From Bacillus sp. FJAT-27264 (GTDB lineage: Bacteria > Bacillota > Bacilli > Paenibacillales > Paenibacillaceae), in NCBI RefSeq assembly GCF_001682855.1, contig NZ_MAQW01000003.1:1-64000 (forward strand): DNA of 64,000 nucleotides, in the 5' to 3' direction. Shown here one piece after another: positions 8,597 through 16,673 of the stretch. Both the position numbers and the translations under genes were made by a program. Position 1 is the first letter of the stretch, and the number at the start of each line of letters is the position of its first letter. The notes under the pieces were generated by a model. That model made no database searches. It saw only the letters and a list, made by a program, of their open reading frames with translations, and was not told the DNA's origin.

Positions 8597-9818
8597 GGAC
8601 CAGTCCCCCTTTTTCTGTATTTGGATAAGGAATGTTTACTTGTACCACGAACTGCATCTGGTCATCCTTACCAAAGGATACCTGGCCATTCCATTCCTTT
8701 ACTCTCTCTTGCAGATTCAATAATCCGAAGCCCGGCTTCACTTCGTCTGGCACGTCACCGTCATTGCTGATGCAAAGCGAGAAGCCTCCCTCCGAGTAAA
8801 CAATCCGAATGCGGGCATGTTCTGCATCCGCGTGCTTCTTGGCATTCGTCAGCGATTCTTGTACGATGCGATATGCAGTCAGCTGTAGCTCGCCTGGCAG
8901 CAGCACAGCGCTGCCCTCGACCTCAAAGCAAGTTGCAACCTGCGCATATTTCGTAAATTCAACTGACAGTTTGTCCAAGCTTTCATGCAAAAACATCGGT
9001 TCAACCGGTTCGTCCCTGATCGTCCGGACTGCAAGGCGGACGTCCTGAAGAGCGGAACGTACCAAATCCTCGCATTCCAGATAGACACTCTCGCTGCGCT
9101 TGGTATCTACCTGGCTCAATTTGCGGGCGGCTTGCATTTGCACAATCAGACTCGTCAGCGTATGGCCGACCGTATCATGAATTTCGCGGGCAATCCGTAC
9201 TCGCTCCCTGGAGACAGCCCATTCTTCCGCCTTGGTTGCATACTCCTGAAGATGCTCATGAGACTCCATCAACTGCTCGTATAACTTCAACGTATCCTTA
9301 CGCGCTTTCTGATAGAAATGGATCAGTGTACTGACAATGCCTGCGAATATAATGAATGAGCAGGTAATGAAGTAGCTCATGCTGTCAAACTGTTTGTATA
9401 AATACCAGTCCACACTACCCATTGTCACCAGATAGAGGATTAGCAAAAAAATGCAAGTTATGATAAGCATGCGGAAATTGTTGAAAAACATGAGAATCGC
9501 CAATGCCGTAACCCCGACAAATAGCTGATTCGGAAAATGTCCACCAATAAAGATATAGCCATAAGCAGCGGATACCAGAAAATCCAGGATGAGCAGATGA
9601 AACATCCATTTTTTCCGCTTCTCTGCCCTAGAATAGAATAGATTAACGAGTAGAAACACAGCAACCGAAAATACAAGAAAGCTGAAGCGCCAAAAGGCTT
9701 CAATTGAGGTCTCAAAATAAAAAATACCGGAGACGAGTAGACCCAATAAGAGCTTGAACCCGAAAAAGAGCTTCCATGGAGGAGGTCCTCTTTTTATGAA
9801 ATGTTCATCTTGAAGCAT
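8577..9818 (-). CDS. Sensor histidine kinase, HisKA_3 (DesK/LiaS type)
   Basis: A 413-residue membrane kinase partnering the response regulator. The first 200 residues hold about five or six membrane helices with very short loops, so the signal is probably sensed in the membrane. A coiled linker leads to the HisKA_3 dimerisation helix with the phosphorylated histidine in REIHDTVGHTLT. The HATPase domain shows the N box (QESLTNAKKHA) and a G box (GFGLLNLQERV). I start at the ATG at 9818 (GGGAAGGGAAA upstream); an ATG at 9839 has no ribosome binding site. Confidence 0.92.
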   Translation of the reverse strand: MLQDEHFIKRGPPPWKLFFGFKLLLGLLVSGIFYFETSIEAFWRFSFLVFSVAVFLLVNLFYSRAEKRKKWMFHLLILDFLVSAAYGYIFIGGHFPNQLFVGVTALAILMFFNNFRMLIITCIFLLILYLVTMGSVDWYLYKQFDSMSYFITCSFIIFAGIVSTLIHFYQKARKDTLKLYEQLMESHEHLQEYATKAEEWAVSRERVRIAREIHDTVGHTLTSLIVQMQAARKLSQVDTKRSESVYLECEDLVRSALQDVRLAVRTIRDEPVEPMFLHESLDKLSVEFTKYAQVATCFEVEGSAVLLPGELQLTAYRIVQESLTNAKKHADAEHARIRIVYSEGGFSLCISNDGDVPDEVKPGFGLLNLQERVKEWNGQVSFGKDDQMQFVVQVNIPYPNTEKGGLVLENTGS

Positions 9819-9962
9819 TGATGTTTCCCTTCCCTTCATAGCGGTGTGATTTCTTGTAATGGCTAGTATAGCATATAGTTTCATTTCTAAGATGATGGAT
9901 GAGGTTATCAACTTATACGGCCTACATTTTTAGTTTTTGATAGGATTCTTACTTCGGTTAAG

Positions 9963-10008
9963 CCCCAAAAAACCATCGTCAGTGGAATTTGACGATGGTT
10001 TTTTGGGG
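9963..10008. terminator. Strong bidirectional terminator
   Basis: A perfect 19-base inverted repeat (9963..9981 and 9990..10008) with an 8-base loop and A/T tracts on both sides. It ends the minus-strand paralogue-pair transcript and insulates the kinase promoter. Confidence 0.85.
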
Positions 10009-10064
10009 GGAGTTATCAATCGAGAAGGCTCTTTTTAACGAAATGCACGCTGAAAATCAGATAT

Positions 10065-10613
10065 CTAATGCCTTCCCCTACGTGCAGCACGTGCAATACT
10101 TTCTGCGAAAAGAGAAGCCTCTCGTCTGTTGTGATCTTCCGATATTTTTTGACGTGACGCGGACGCCTCCTCAAAGGTGAGTCCCTGACTCTCGAAAATA
10201 CTCAATAAATGTTCCGACGGATGAGTTACCACGAAATTAGTAAATTCGGTTTGATCGGCGTTGACAGGTTTTACGCTAAGCTCCCATATGACTTGCATTT
10301 GGGTTCGTTGCTCGTTCGTAATAAAGATATCGGTGGTGGAGACCATCCGGCATTGGTGTTTCTCGACGACCTCTCCGACATAATGCTGAATCGAGAGACT
10401 AGTGCCGATTTTCTCCACGTTAATCGACATTGGACGTCCGTCTTCCGTCGTGGTCGTTCCTACAGCAATATGGTCGGGGGGACAGCAACGTTGATATTCG
10501 GCTTCAGAAAGGGAAAACAACCATTGTCCGATATCGATTTCTTCCACCGGAACGTCGATGATGTGACTAAAGCTTGATTGTGCAAGCGTTAGGTCTTCGC
10601 GAATCTTGGACAT
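10065..10613 (-). CDS. Uncharacterised protein, paralogue A
   Basis: A 182-residue soluble protein of unknown function, closely similar along its whole length to the next gene upstream (10660..11196). Shared landmarks are an N-terminal IDVPVEEIDIG, a WLFSLSEAEYQRCCPPDH block with a double cysteine, DGRPMSINVE, and a C-terminal helix ending LFAESIARAA. The alternating beta-like pattern (DIFITNEQRTQMQVIWEL) would suit an SRPBCC-like helix-grip fold, but that is a guess. I start at the ATG at 10613, seven bases after GGGGG; the TTG at 10619 is too close. The 46-base gap suggests co-transcription with paralogue B. Confidence 0.7.
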   Translation of the reverse strand: MSKIREDLTLAQSSFSHIIDVPVEEIDIGQWLFSLSEAEYQRCCPPDHIAVGTTTTEDGRPMSINVEKIGTSLSIQHYVGEVVEKHQCRMVSTTDIFITNEQRTQMQVIWELSVKPVNADQTEFTNFVVTHPSEHLLSIFESQGLTFEEASASRQKISEDHNRREASLFAESIARAARRGRH

Positions 10614-10659
10614 AAGCAAGCCCCCTTAATTTAAAGTACTTGCGATCTATCTGATACAA

Positions 10660-11196
10660 TCACTTGTGCGCAGCACGTGCGATGCTTTCTGCAAAAAGAG
10701 GCGTTTCGCGTTCGTTATGATCCTCTACGATTTTTTGTCTAGCCTTCGCAACCTCTTCGAAAGATAACCCCTGACTTTCGATGGTTTTCAAAAAATCCTC
10801 GGTAGGATGTGATCTCACAGAATTCGTATATTCTGTCTGATTGTCATTAATGGGTTTTGCGCTAAGCTCCCATATGACTTGCATTTGGGTTCTTCCGTTT
10901 GTAAGGAAGATGTCGGATGTAGAGACCAGTCGGCAAAAATCCTTATTGACGATCTCTCCAACATAATGCTGTACAGCGAGACTGGTGCCGATTGTCTCAA
11001 CATTGATGGACATTGGACGACCATCTTCTGTTTGAGTAACACCTACTGCAATATGGTCAGGGGGGCAGCATCGTTGATATTCAGCATCGGAGAGCGAGAA
11101 CAACCATTTCCCAATATCGACATTCCCAACAGGAACGTCGATAACATGGCTACAGACGGATTGGGTAAGCGTAAGGTCTTGACGTATAATTGCCAT
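10660..11196 (-). CDS. Uncharacterised protein, paralogue B
   Basis: A 178-residue homologue of the preceding protein, probably a tandem duplicate. It keeps the double-cysteine block EYQRCCPPDH, DGRPMSINVE, the TQMQVIWELS strand and the C-terminal LFAESIARAAHK. AAGGAGG lies eight bases before the ATG. It begins 164 bases after the end of cysteine hydrolase copy 2 on the same strand. No signal peptide or membrane segment is seen. The conserved CC pair and DH motif could bind a ligand or metal, but I recognise no family. Confidence 0.7.
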   Translation of the reverse strand: MAIIRQDLTLTQSVCSHVIDVPVGNVDIGKWLFSLSDAEYQRCCPPDHIAVGVTQTEDGRPMSINVETIGTSLAVQHYVGEIVNKDFCRLVSTSDIFLTNGRTQMQVIWELSAKPINDNQTEYTNSVRSHPTEDFLKTIESQGLSFEEVAKARQKIVEDHNERETPLFAESIARAAHK

Positions 11197-11279
11197 TCAA
11201 AAAGCCTCCTTCTTTAATTTTTAACCTTCGTTATTATCAGACTGCTTGGACGGGTTTATTCAAGAACAACAGAACAGAT

Positions 11280-11320
11280 AGCGATCATTCTTACGACTAC
11301 CAGTTGAAAGAATGATCGCT
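11280..11320. terminator. Hairpin after cysteine hydrolase copy 2
   Basis: 13-base arms AGCGATCATTCTT / AAGAATGATCGCT around a 15-base loop. The T-run on the minus strand is weak, so this may be a terminator or an operator for the paralogue pair; CGATC-like cores resemble the TetR half-site, but with ATT in place of GTT. Confidence 0.45.
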
Positions 11321-11359
11321 GCAATGACGTCAGTTGGAATCGCAAGATTTAAATTTGTC

Positions 11360-11974
11360 TTATAGTTTGGCAAGAAGCTCTTCTGTTGTGAGGATGGCAT
11401 GGGCAAATGTCGGGCCGTTAATTTCATGTGCCGCATGCAGCGCTTCTTTTGTAAAAGCTGATGTCGCATCTCTAACGAGCGTAACATTATAGCCGAGCTC
11501 CATACCGAATCTCGCGGTCGCTTCGATGCAAGTATTAGCCAACATACCGACAACGATAATTTTTTGCAAACCATGCATTTTTAACTGATGATCTAAATCT
11601 GTGTTTGCGAATCCACTGCTGCCCCAATGCTCTTTAATAATTACATCGCCTTGTTGAGGCTGGAAATCTGGATGGAACTCCCCTCCCCATGAATCTTTAG
11701 CAAACACCTGACCTTCTTTTGCTTTAAGTTGATATGGTGTAGGATGCAACCAAGTATCAAAATCATTCGGCTCAGATCTGTGATGAGGCACGTAAAAAAC
11801 ACGAATGCCCGCTTTACGCGCTCCTTCAACAGTCTGCTTTAAATGCTCAATCATGTTTACGGATTCTGAGACCTCTTTCGTCCGTGGATAAAGTTTACCT
11901 TCCTCTGACAAAAAATCATTATAAGGATCTACCAAAAGAAGTCCTGTTGTTGTTTTATCGTACACGTGTGTCAT
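11360..11974 (-). CDS. Cysteine hydrolase, isochorismatase family (copy 2)
   Basis: A 204-residue isochorismatase-type hydrolase with the same triad positions as copy 1: D16 in LLVDPYNDF, K114 in VIIKEHWGSS and C149 in ANTCIEATAR. Long stretches are identical to copy 1, for example across the lysine motif. It lies directly downstream of the intact tetR, 30 bases after its stop, so it is most likely autoregulated with it. AAGGAG precedes the ATG. The presence of both copies under the same operator type suggests a shared inducer or substrate class, which is not identified. Confidence 0.9.
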   Translation of the reverse strand: MTHVYDKTTTGLLLVDPYNDFLSEEGKLYPRTKEVSESVNMIEHLKQTVEGARKAGIRVFYVPHHRSEPNDFDTWLHPTPYQLKAKEGQVFAKDSWGGEFHPDFQPQQGDVIIKEHWGSSGFANTDLDHQLKMHGLQKIIVVGMLANTCIEATARFGMELGYNVTLVRDATSAFTKEALHAAHEINGPTFAHAILTTEELLAKL

Positions 11975-12004
11975 GAGTATGCGCTCCTTTTTATTGTTAT
12001 TGCA

Positions 12005-12577
12005 TCATTGTAATACCGACATATTCATTTCAATGATTTGTCGTAATTTATCCCTGTCCGTTGTAGTTTTAACCATAACGCGAAGTCCTATCAGTGAATT
12101 GTTAAAATATTGAGAAAGCCATTCCGCGTTGAGTGTCTTGGAAAGTTCCCCCGATTGTTGACCTTCTATTATAAGGTTACATATTAACTGTTCCGTATAA
12201 TCCCAAAACTGATGAACACAATCTCTTGCCTCTGAATCATGTTTTGCCAACTCAACCGCGGTATTCACTATAAAGCAGCCTGAAGGAAACTCCTCTCCCG
12301 GATCAATAGCCCTTTCAAACAACAGTCGAATGGCTTCCTTAGCAGAAAGTCCATTTATTCGAATTTTAGACGATTGCTCTAACCTTTCGCTGTATCGCTT
12401 TAATGCTTTGATATAGAGTGTTTTCTTATCGCCAAAAGTATCATACATGCTCCCTTTATGAACTCCCATGTGTGATACTAGTTCCTGCATGGATGTTTTC
12501 TCATATCCTTGTTCCCAGAATAATCCCATGGCTTTAAGCAAAACGGCATCTTCATCAAACTCCTTTGTCCTAGGCAT
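12005..12577 (-). CDS. TetR/AcrR family repressor
   Basis: A 190-residue TetR regulator. The N-terminal helix-turn-helix (about residues 25-55) reads TSMQELVSHMGVHKGS then MYDTFGDKKTLY, the typical recognition-helix pattern; the rest is the helical ligand-binding and dimerisation domain. I take the ATG at 12577 because AAAGGAGA lies seven bases upstream; a TTG at 12595 would bury that site. The promoter region holds an 18-base perfect inverted repeat at 12611..12654, so autorepression is likely. The same palindrome before the MFS gene and hydrolase copy 1 implies a regulon of at least three units. Confidence 0.9.
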   Translation of the reverse strand: MPRTKEFDEDAVLLKAMGLFWEQGYEKTSMQELVSHMGVHKGSMYDTFGDKKTLYIKALKRYSERLEQSSKIRINGLSAKEAIRLLFERAIDPGEEFPSGCFIVNTAVELAKHDSEARDCVHQFWDYTEQLICNLIIEGQQSGELSKTLNAEWLSQYFNNSLIGLRVMVKTTTDRDKLRQIIEMNMSVLQ

Positions 12578-12610
12578 CCTTATCTCTCCTTTCAAAGCAA
12601 ATCTATCATA

Positions 12611-12654
12611 TTAAGAACGATCGGTCAAGATAAATATTGACCGATCGTTCTTAA
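12611..12654. promoter_or_regulatory. TetR-type operator at the tetR promoter
   Basis: 18-base perfect arms (12611..12628 and 12637..12654) containing AAGAACGATCGGTC, with an 8-base spacer. Each arm is itself near-palindromic around CGATCG, so two dimers may bind. It is the longest of the three matching sites. Confidence 0.8.
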
Positions 12655-12706
12655 TTAAGTGTAGTCATTTATCAGTCTACAAATTAGGCACTTGGAATAG
12701 CCCCAT

Positions 12707-12743
12707 ACAAAAAAACCACGTGGAGTTGTAGCCTCCCATGTGG
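12707..12743 (-). terminator. Terminator of the LysR gene
   Basis: Stem CCACATGGGAG...CTCCACGTGG, followed on the minus strand by TTTTTTTG. It ends the LysR transcript and separates it from the tetR promoter. Confidence 0.8.
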
Positions 12744-12812
12744 CATATCGTCTTAGTATTCTACTAAATAAGTATTGGACACACTCATCCATTTCACCTA
12801 TTTTTTTAAAAA

Positions 12813-13691
12813 TCACTCATTACAATTCGTATTCAGCTCAAGTAGTGCTTCAATGATATTCAAATGGTTGCCATCCACCGTGATGAGATCTGTCTGCACG
12901 GAGACTCCTGCGGTTTCTACAATTTCTATGGGTACAAGCTTACCCTCCTCAACCTCTTTCTCGGCACAAGTAGCAGGTAAGAAAGCGATCCCCACCTTAT
13001 TCAAGATCAGCTTTTTGGCGGTTTCAGAATTATCAACGGTAAATTTGATTTTTGGGGGATGTTCCAGACTGTCGAATACGCGATGAATTCGCTCCCAGTC
13101 CAGTGATCCGCACTCAAAAAAGACCAGGCTTTCATGACTGATATCTTGAATGGAAACCTGTCCAGCGTTAGCTAGAGGGTGGTCAGCGTATACATAGAGA
13201 TTTATCGGATCATCAAGAAAGCGATAGCTATACACAGCCGGAATAGCCACTTTGCGAACGAAAGCCAAATCGATCTCCTTAGCCATTAATTTGTCGATCA
13301 GGACTTGGGTCGACCCTGTTGTCAAATTGAACATGATGTGCGGAAATCGTTCGGTCAAATGTACCAGTATGGGAGCCATCCGATAGTTGGATACCGAAAT
13401 CGTACTTCCGATGCGTATTTCCTTCGGTATCGTGTTTTTGCTCAAAAGGCGTTGTCTCCCTTTTTGATAGGTCTCGACAAGCTGCTGTGCAAACGGCATA
13501 AATTGCCGGCCCTTATCAGTGAGTGTAATTTGTTTGCCTATTCGATTGAACAACTGGCAACCTAACTCCCGCTCTAGCGAGCGTATACGGGTTGTAACGG
13601 TGGGTTGAGAGATAAAGAGAGCTTCGGCGGCTTTGTTGAAGCTACCATAGTGATTGATATAAACAAATACTTCTATATTTTCAATATACAA
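12813..13691 (-). CDS. LysR-family transcriptional regulator
   Basis: A 292-residue LysR regulator with an N-terminal winged helix-turn-helix (GSFNKAAEALFISQPTVTTR, then RSLERELG) and a C-terminal periplasmic-binding-like effector domain. The start is a TTG at 13691, seven bases after GGAGG. It stands upstream of its own terminator and downstream of the frameshifted monooxygenase at 13818..14817. The CysL/YwfK-like character of its recognition helix is only an impression; sulfur metabolism is suggested by context (the monooxygenase/ABC operon further upstream), not by the protein. Confidence 0.9.
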   Translation of the reverse strand: MYIENIEVFVYINHYGSFNKAAEALFISQPTVTTRIRSLERELGCQLFNRIGKQITLTDKGRQFMPFAQQLVETYQKGRQRLLSKNTIPKEIRIGSTISVSNYRMAPILVHLTERFPHIMFNLTTGSTQVLIDKLMAKEIDLAFVRKVAIPAVYSYRFLDDPINLYVYADHPLANAGQVSIQDISHESLVFFECGSLDWERIHRVFDSLEHPPKIKFTVDNSETAKKLILNKVGIAFLPATCAEKEVEEGKLVPIEIVETAGVSVQTDLITVDGNHLNIIEALLELNTNCNE

Positions 13692-13742
13692 CTAAGAACC
13701 TCCAGATATGAATTATTGCATCTATTAAATCCCAACAGCAAG

Positions 13743-13781
13743 AGGCAGTCAATTGGAGCAATTTACGCCCAAGTGACTGCC
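13743..13781 (-). terminator. Possible hairpin after the monooxygenase pseudogene
   Basis: Arms GGCAGTCA and TGACTGCC with a long loop; no strong T-run. It may mark the end of the frameshifted monooxygenase transcript. Confidence 0.35.
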
Positions 13782-13817
13782 ACGGATTATGATGATGGTG
13801 TTCGGTTCTGTGGTGTT

Positions 13818-14817
13818 TTATATTAGGTCTGCTAGCAACTCGAATGAGCGAAGTCGAGCTTCATGATCATACACCATGCCACTTATCATCAGTTCATCCG
13901 CTTTCGTCTGCTCTAGAACCCATTTGAGCCTGCGCTGCACAGTATCTGGGCTACCAATAGCTGCGTAAGGGAGCATTCTACCGCGGATGGCCGCCTGCCT
14001 TCTCCTGTGGATTCCACAGAACATCCATATCCGTAGGAGGCTGTAGAAGAATTCCTTGATTACCGCGCATAACGTTCAGAAACTCCTGCTCTGCTGTCGT
14101 GAATAACCATTCTGCCTCTTCATTGGTAGGCGCCACTACGGCATTAATAGCCAGAATGACATAAGGTTTATCTAATATCGCCGACGGATGGAAATTGCGG
14201 TGATAGAGCTCCAGCGCCGGGAGCAAATAGTCGGGGGAGAAATGGCCTCCAAATGAGAACGGCAATCCGAGTTGTGCGGCAAGCTTGGCACCGAAGTTGC
14301 TGGAGCCTAGCAGAATAATCGGAATATTCAGTCCCTCGCCGGGAACAGCTCTCACCCCGGGGGCCGCACCACCAAGCGTTGGATTCAGGTAGGAGCGGAG
14401 TTCATTCAACTGATCGGGAAAATCGTCGCTGGTCACGCCTCGGCGCAGTGCATGCGCGGCAGGTTGATTGGCACCGGGTGCACGGCCTAGTCCGAGATCA
14501 ATACGGCCCGGGAACAGCGACTCCAGCGTGCCGAATTGTTCGGCTATCGCCAGCGGCGCATGATTCGGGAGCATAATACCACCAGAGCCGACACGAATGG
14601 TGCTAGTATTAGCGGCGATATGGCCGATCACGACCGAAGTAGCCGCGCTGGCGATGTATGCTATATTGTGATGCTCGGTAAGCCAGAAGCGACGATATCC
14701 CCAGCGCTCTGCATGCTGCGCCAGATCAACGGAATTCCGAAACGTATCTGTCGGTGTTGCTCCATCGATTATCCCTGTGGCATCCATAATCGATATGTTT
14801 TTTTTACGTGCTGTCAT
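13818..14817 (-). pseudogene. Luciferase-like (LLM) flavin monooxygenase, frameshifted
   Basis: A bacterial-luciferase-fold, FMN-dependent oxidoreductase of about 333 residues, closely similar to the intact gene at 34900..35901. The first 279 codons ([34 protein letters not shown]) run to a premature stop after [11 protein letters not shown]. The expected C-terminus ([16 protein letters not shown] through SFELLADLI) continues in another frame from about 14000. Aligned to the intact paralogue, the break needs one extra base (mod 3) in the GGCGGCC run near 13990-14000. AGGAGG precedes the ATG by 12 bases. Its promoter region resembles that of the LysR/alcohol dehydrogenase pair at 22.3 kb. Confidence 0.88.
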
Positions 14818-14869
14818 AAGGAATCTGTGCCTCCTGTTATCGATTAAGCTCTATTAGGGAATTTATAAT

Positions 14870-14960
14870 GTTTGATCTGGGCTTAACTGTATCATTGACG
14901 TTAATCAGCGTCTAATTCATCTTATGAATTTAATTAATTAATAATTATTATGAATTGGAT
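14870..14960. promoter_or_regulatory. Control region similar to 22310..22395
   Basis: ATCATTGACG followed by CGTCTAATT lies at 14891..14917. The reverse complement of the intergenic region at 22.3 kb shows the same words in the same order (GCTTAACT, ATCATTGACG, CGTCTAATT, then AT-rich with TTATGAATT). It precedes the frameshifted monooxygenase. A LysR-type binding site is inferred. Confidence 0.55.
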
Positions 14961-14982
14961 TTGCTTCAGTTTGATGAATTTA

Positions 14983-15990
14983 TCAATTTTCTGACAAAGT
15001 CTCGCTTAGTAGCTCCATCCAGCGTAATCGTTTACTGGACGAAGTTGTATTACTCGATATAATAAACTCGCTCACACTAAATTCTTTCTGCAGCGAAAGA
15101 AGCTGTTCTCTGACAGACTCTTTCGTCCCTTGAATGATCCCGAATTTACGCTCAATAATTGTGAAGTCTTCGCCACTTTGATTACCAAATTCCTCGGCAG
15201 ATTCTCGTGTAAGTAGTGTCGCTGCTTTTCCGCTGGATAGATTAACTCTGAATGCCTTTTGCTCAGATGTGAGCAACTTGGCATCCTCCTCGGTTTCCGC
15301 TATTTCAACTGTTAGGCTAACAATTATCGCTGGCTTTGTGTCCTGCTCAGATCGAAAGCTGCTGTGATAGACATGAATGGCCTTTTGGACTTCTTCATGA
15401 TTACTATTGATTAGGTAAGAAAACACATAGGGTAGGCCTAGCTTTGCAGCCAGTTCAGCGCTTCCGACACTTGCTCCCAGAAGATAAATGTCTGGTACGA
15501 CCGCTGGGCTTGGCATTACTTTCAGACCAGCAAGCGGATGGTTACCTGCAAGATTGTCGTGTACAAAATGCTTCAAATCACTAAGTTTTTCCTCAACTGT
15601 CAGGGGGTCTGCTGCAGCCCCCCGCTGTAACGCTCTCGCACTACGTGGAAGACCTCCAGGAGCACGACCTATCCCAAGATCCACTCTCCCTGGAGCAAGT
15701 GCAGCCAAAACATTAAAATTTTCTGCAACTTTATAAGGACTGTAGTGCTGAAGCATAACTCCTCCCGCACCAATTCGAATCCGATCTGTTTTGGCCAGAA
15801 GGTAGGAGACTAAAACTTCAGGCGAAGAGCCTGTTGCATGCTCCATACCGTGATGCTCGGCCACCCAAAAACGATAGAATCCCAATTGCTCAGCTTTTTG
15901 GGCTAACTTAACCGTGAGTGCAAGTGCATCCTCTGTTGTTTCTCCCTCGAGTAGTGGACTACTATCCAGAATACTTACAATAATAACCAT
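14983..15990 (-). CDS. LLM-class flavin-dependent monooxygenase (YtmO-like)
   Basis: A 335-residue luciferase-fold monooxygenase with the family blocks FYRFWVAEHHG, GAGGVMLQHYSPYKVAENF and GRVDLGIGRAPGGLPRS. Such enzymes use FMNH2 and O2, often to oxidise sulfur or amine substrates. GGGAGG lies seven bases before the ATG. It is the last gene of a seven-gene minus-strand unit: ABC importer, monooxygenase, GNAT, monooxygenase. In B. subtilis the tcyJKLMN-ytmO operon has the same order and serves uptake and breakdown of S-alkylated cysteine; the same role is inferred here. Confidence 0.88.
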   Translation of the reverse strand: MVIIVSILDSSPLLEGETTEDALALTVKLAQKAEQLGFYRFWVAEHHGMEHATGSSPEVLVSYLLAKTDRIRIGAGGVMLQHYSPYKVAENFNVLAALAPGRVDLGIGRAPGGLPRSARALQRGAAADPLTVEEKLSDLKHFVHDNLAGNHPLAGLKVMPSPAVVPDIYLLGASVGSAELAAKLGLPYVFSYLINSNHEEVQKAIHVYHSSFRSEQDTKPAIIVSLTVEIAETEEDAKLLTSEQKAFRVNLSSGKAATLLTRESAEEFGNQSGEDFTIIERKFGIIQGTKESVREQLLSLQKEFSVSEFIISSNTTSSSKRLRWMELLSETLSEN

Positions 15991-16002
15991 TTCAGTTCCT
16001 CC

Positions 16003-16653
16003 CTATTTATAATTTCTATATTTCAGCAGTTCCGTCTCCTTCAAAGGCAGTCGATAACACATTGCAAGGACTTCACCGTTGAGCGTGTCATATTCGTAAG
16101 CCCGCTCGAACCCCAGCCGCACATACAGACGAACGGCCGATTCCATCATTTCTGATGTGTGAAGATGAAGGAATTCCGCTCCACTCTCCCGCGCCAGCGC
16201 AGCGACGACCCGAATGAGTTCTGTCGCTATCCCCAGACCGCGCGCTTCTTTGGCCACTGCGAGCATACGGACAATCGGCGTGTGAATACCCACATACCCA
16301 TAGGCCATCTCCGACGATTCGAACAGGAAAGCGGTTCCGACGATTTCTTCATCCAGTTCGGCAACCAGTCGTGCTTGCGTTGTGTTCCCTTTGCCGGCTG
16401 CCGCCGCTTCGATGCTCACTTTGTAATTTTCCCATTGTTCCGGGGGAATAGTGTTCTCTAAATGTCCGTTAGCCTCAAGCAGTACTCGCTTGATCGCTTC
16501 ACTATCCAATGACGTTCCCGAGCGGACAACGATCCGGCTTTCCGACATTCCTGCCACCTGCTTTCTAATCACATTTGACAATCCCACATCAACGATTCCT
16601 TGGATCAGATCGAGCAATTTCCCCTCTATCGATGCGAAGTCAAACCGGATCAC
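16003..16653 (-). CDS. GNAT family N-acetyltransferase
   Basis: A 216-residue acetyl-CoA-dependent acetyltransferase. Motif A for the CoA pyrophosphate is VAKEARGLGIATELI; the C-terminal LYVRLGFERAYEYD is the usual end of the fold. The first 35 residues lie outside the GNAT domain. The GTG at 16653 has AAGGAG four bases upstream; the ATG at 16548 (MSESRIVVR), preceded by AGGTGG, is a plausible alternative. It sits between two LLM monooxygenases, 12 and 20 bases away. In B. subtilis, SnaA/YtmI-type GNATs acetylate S-alkyl-cysteines before monooxygenase attack, so it may acetylate a sulfur amino acid. That is inference. Confidence 0.85.
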   Translation of the reverse strand: MIRFDFASIEGKLLDLIQGIVDVGLSNVIRKQVAGMSESRIVVRSGTSLDSEAIKRVLLEANGHLENTIPPEQWENYKVSIEAAAAGKGNTTQARLVAELDEEIVGTAFLFESSEMAYGYVGIHTPIVRMLAVAKEARGLGIATELIRVVAALARESGAEFLHLHTSEMMESAVRLYVRLGFERAYEYDTLNGEVLAMCYRLPLKETELLKYRNYK

Positions 16654-16673
16654 GGCACTCCTTCTCTATTGCG

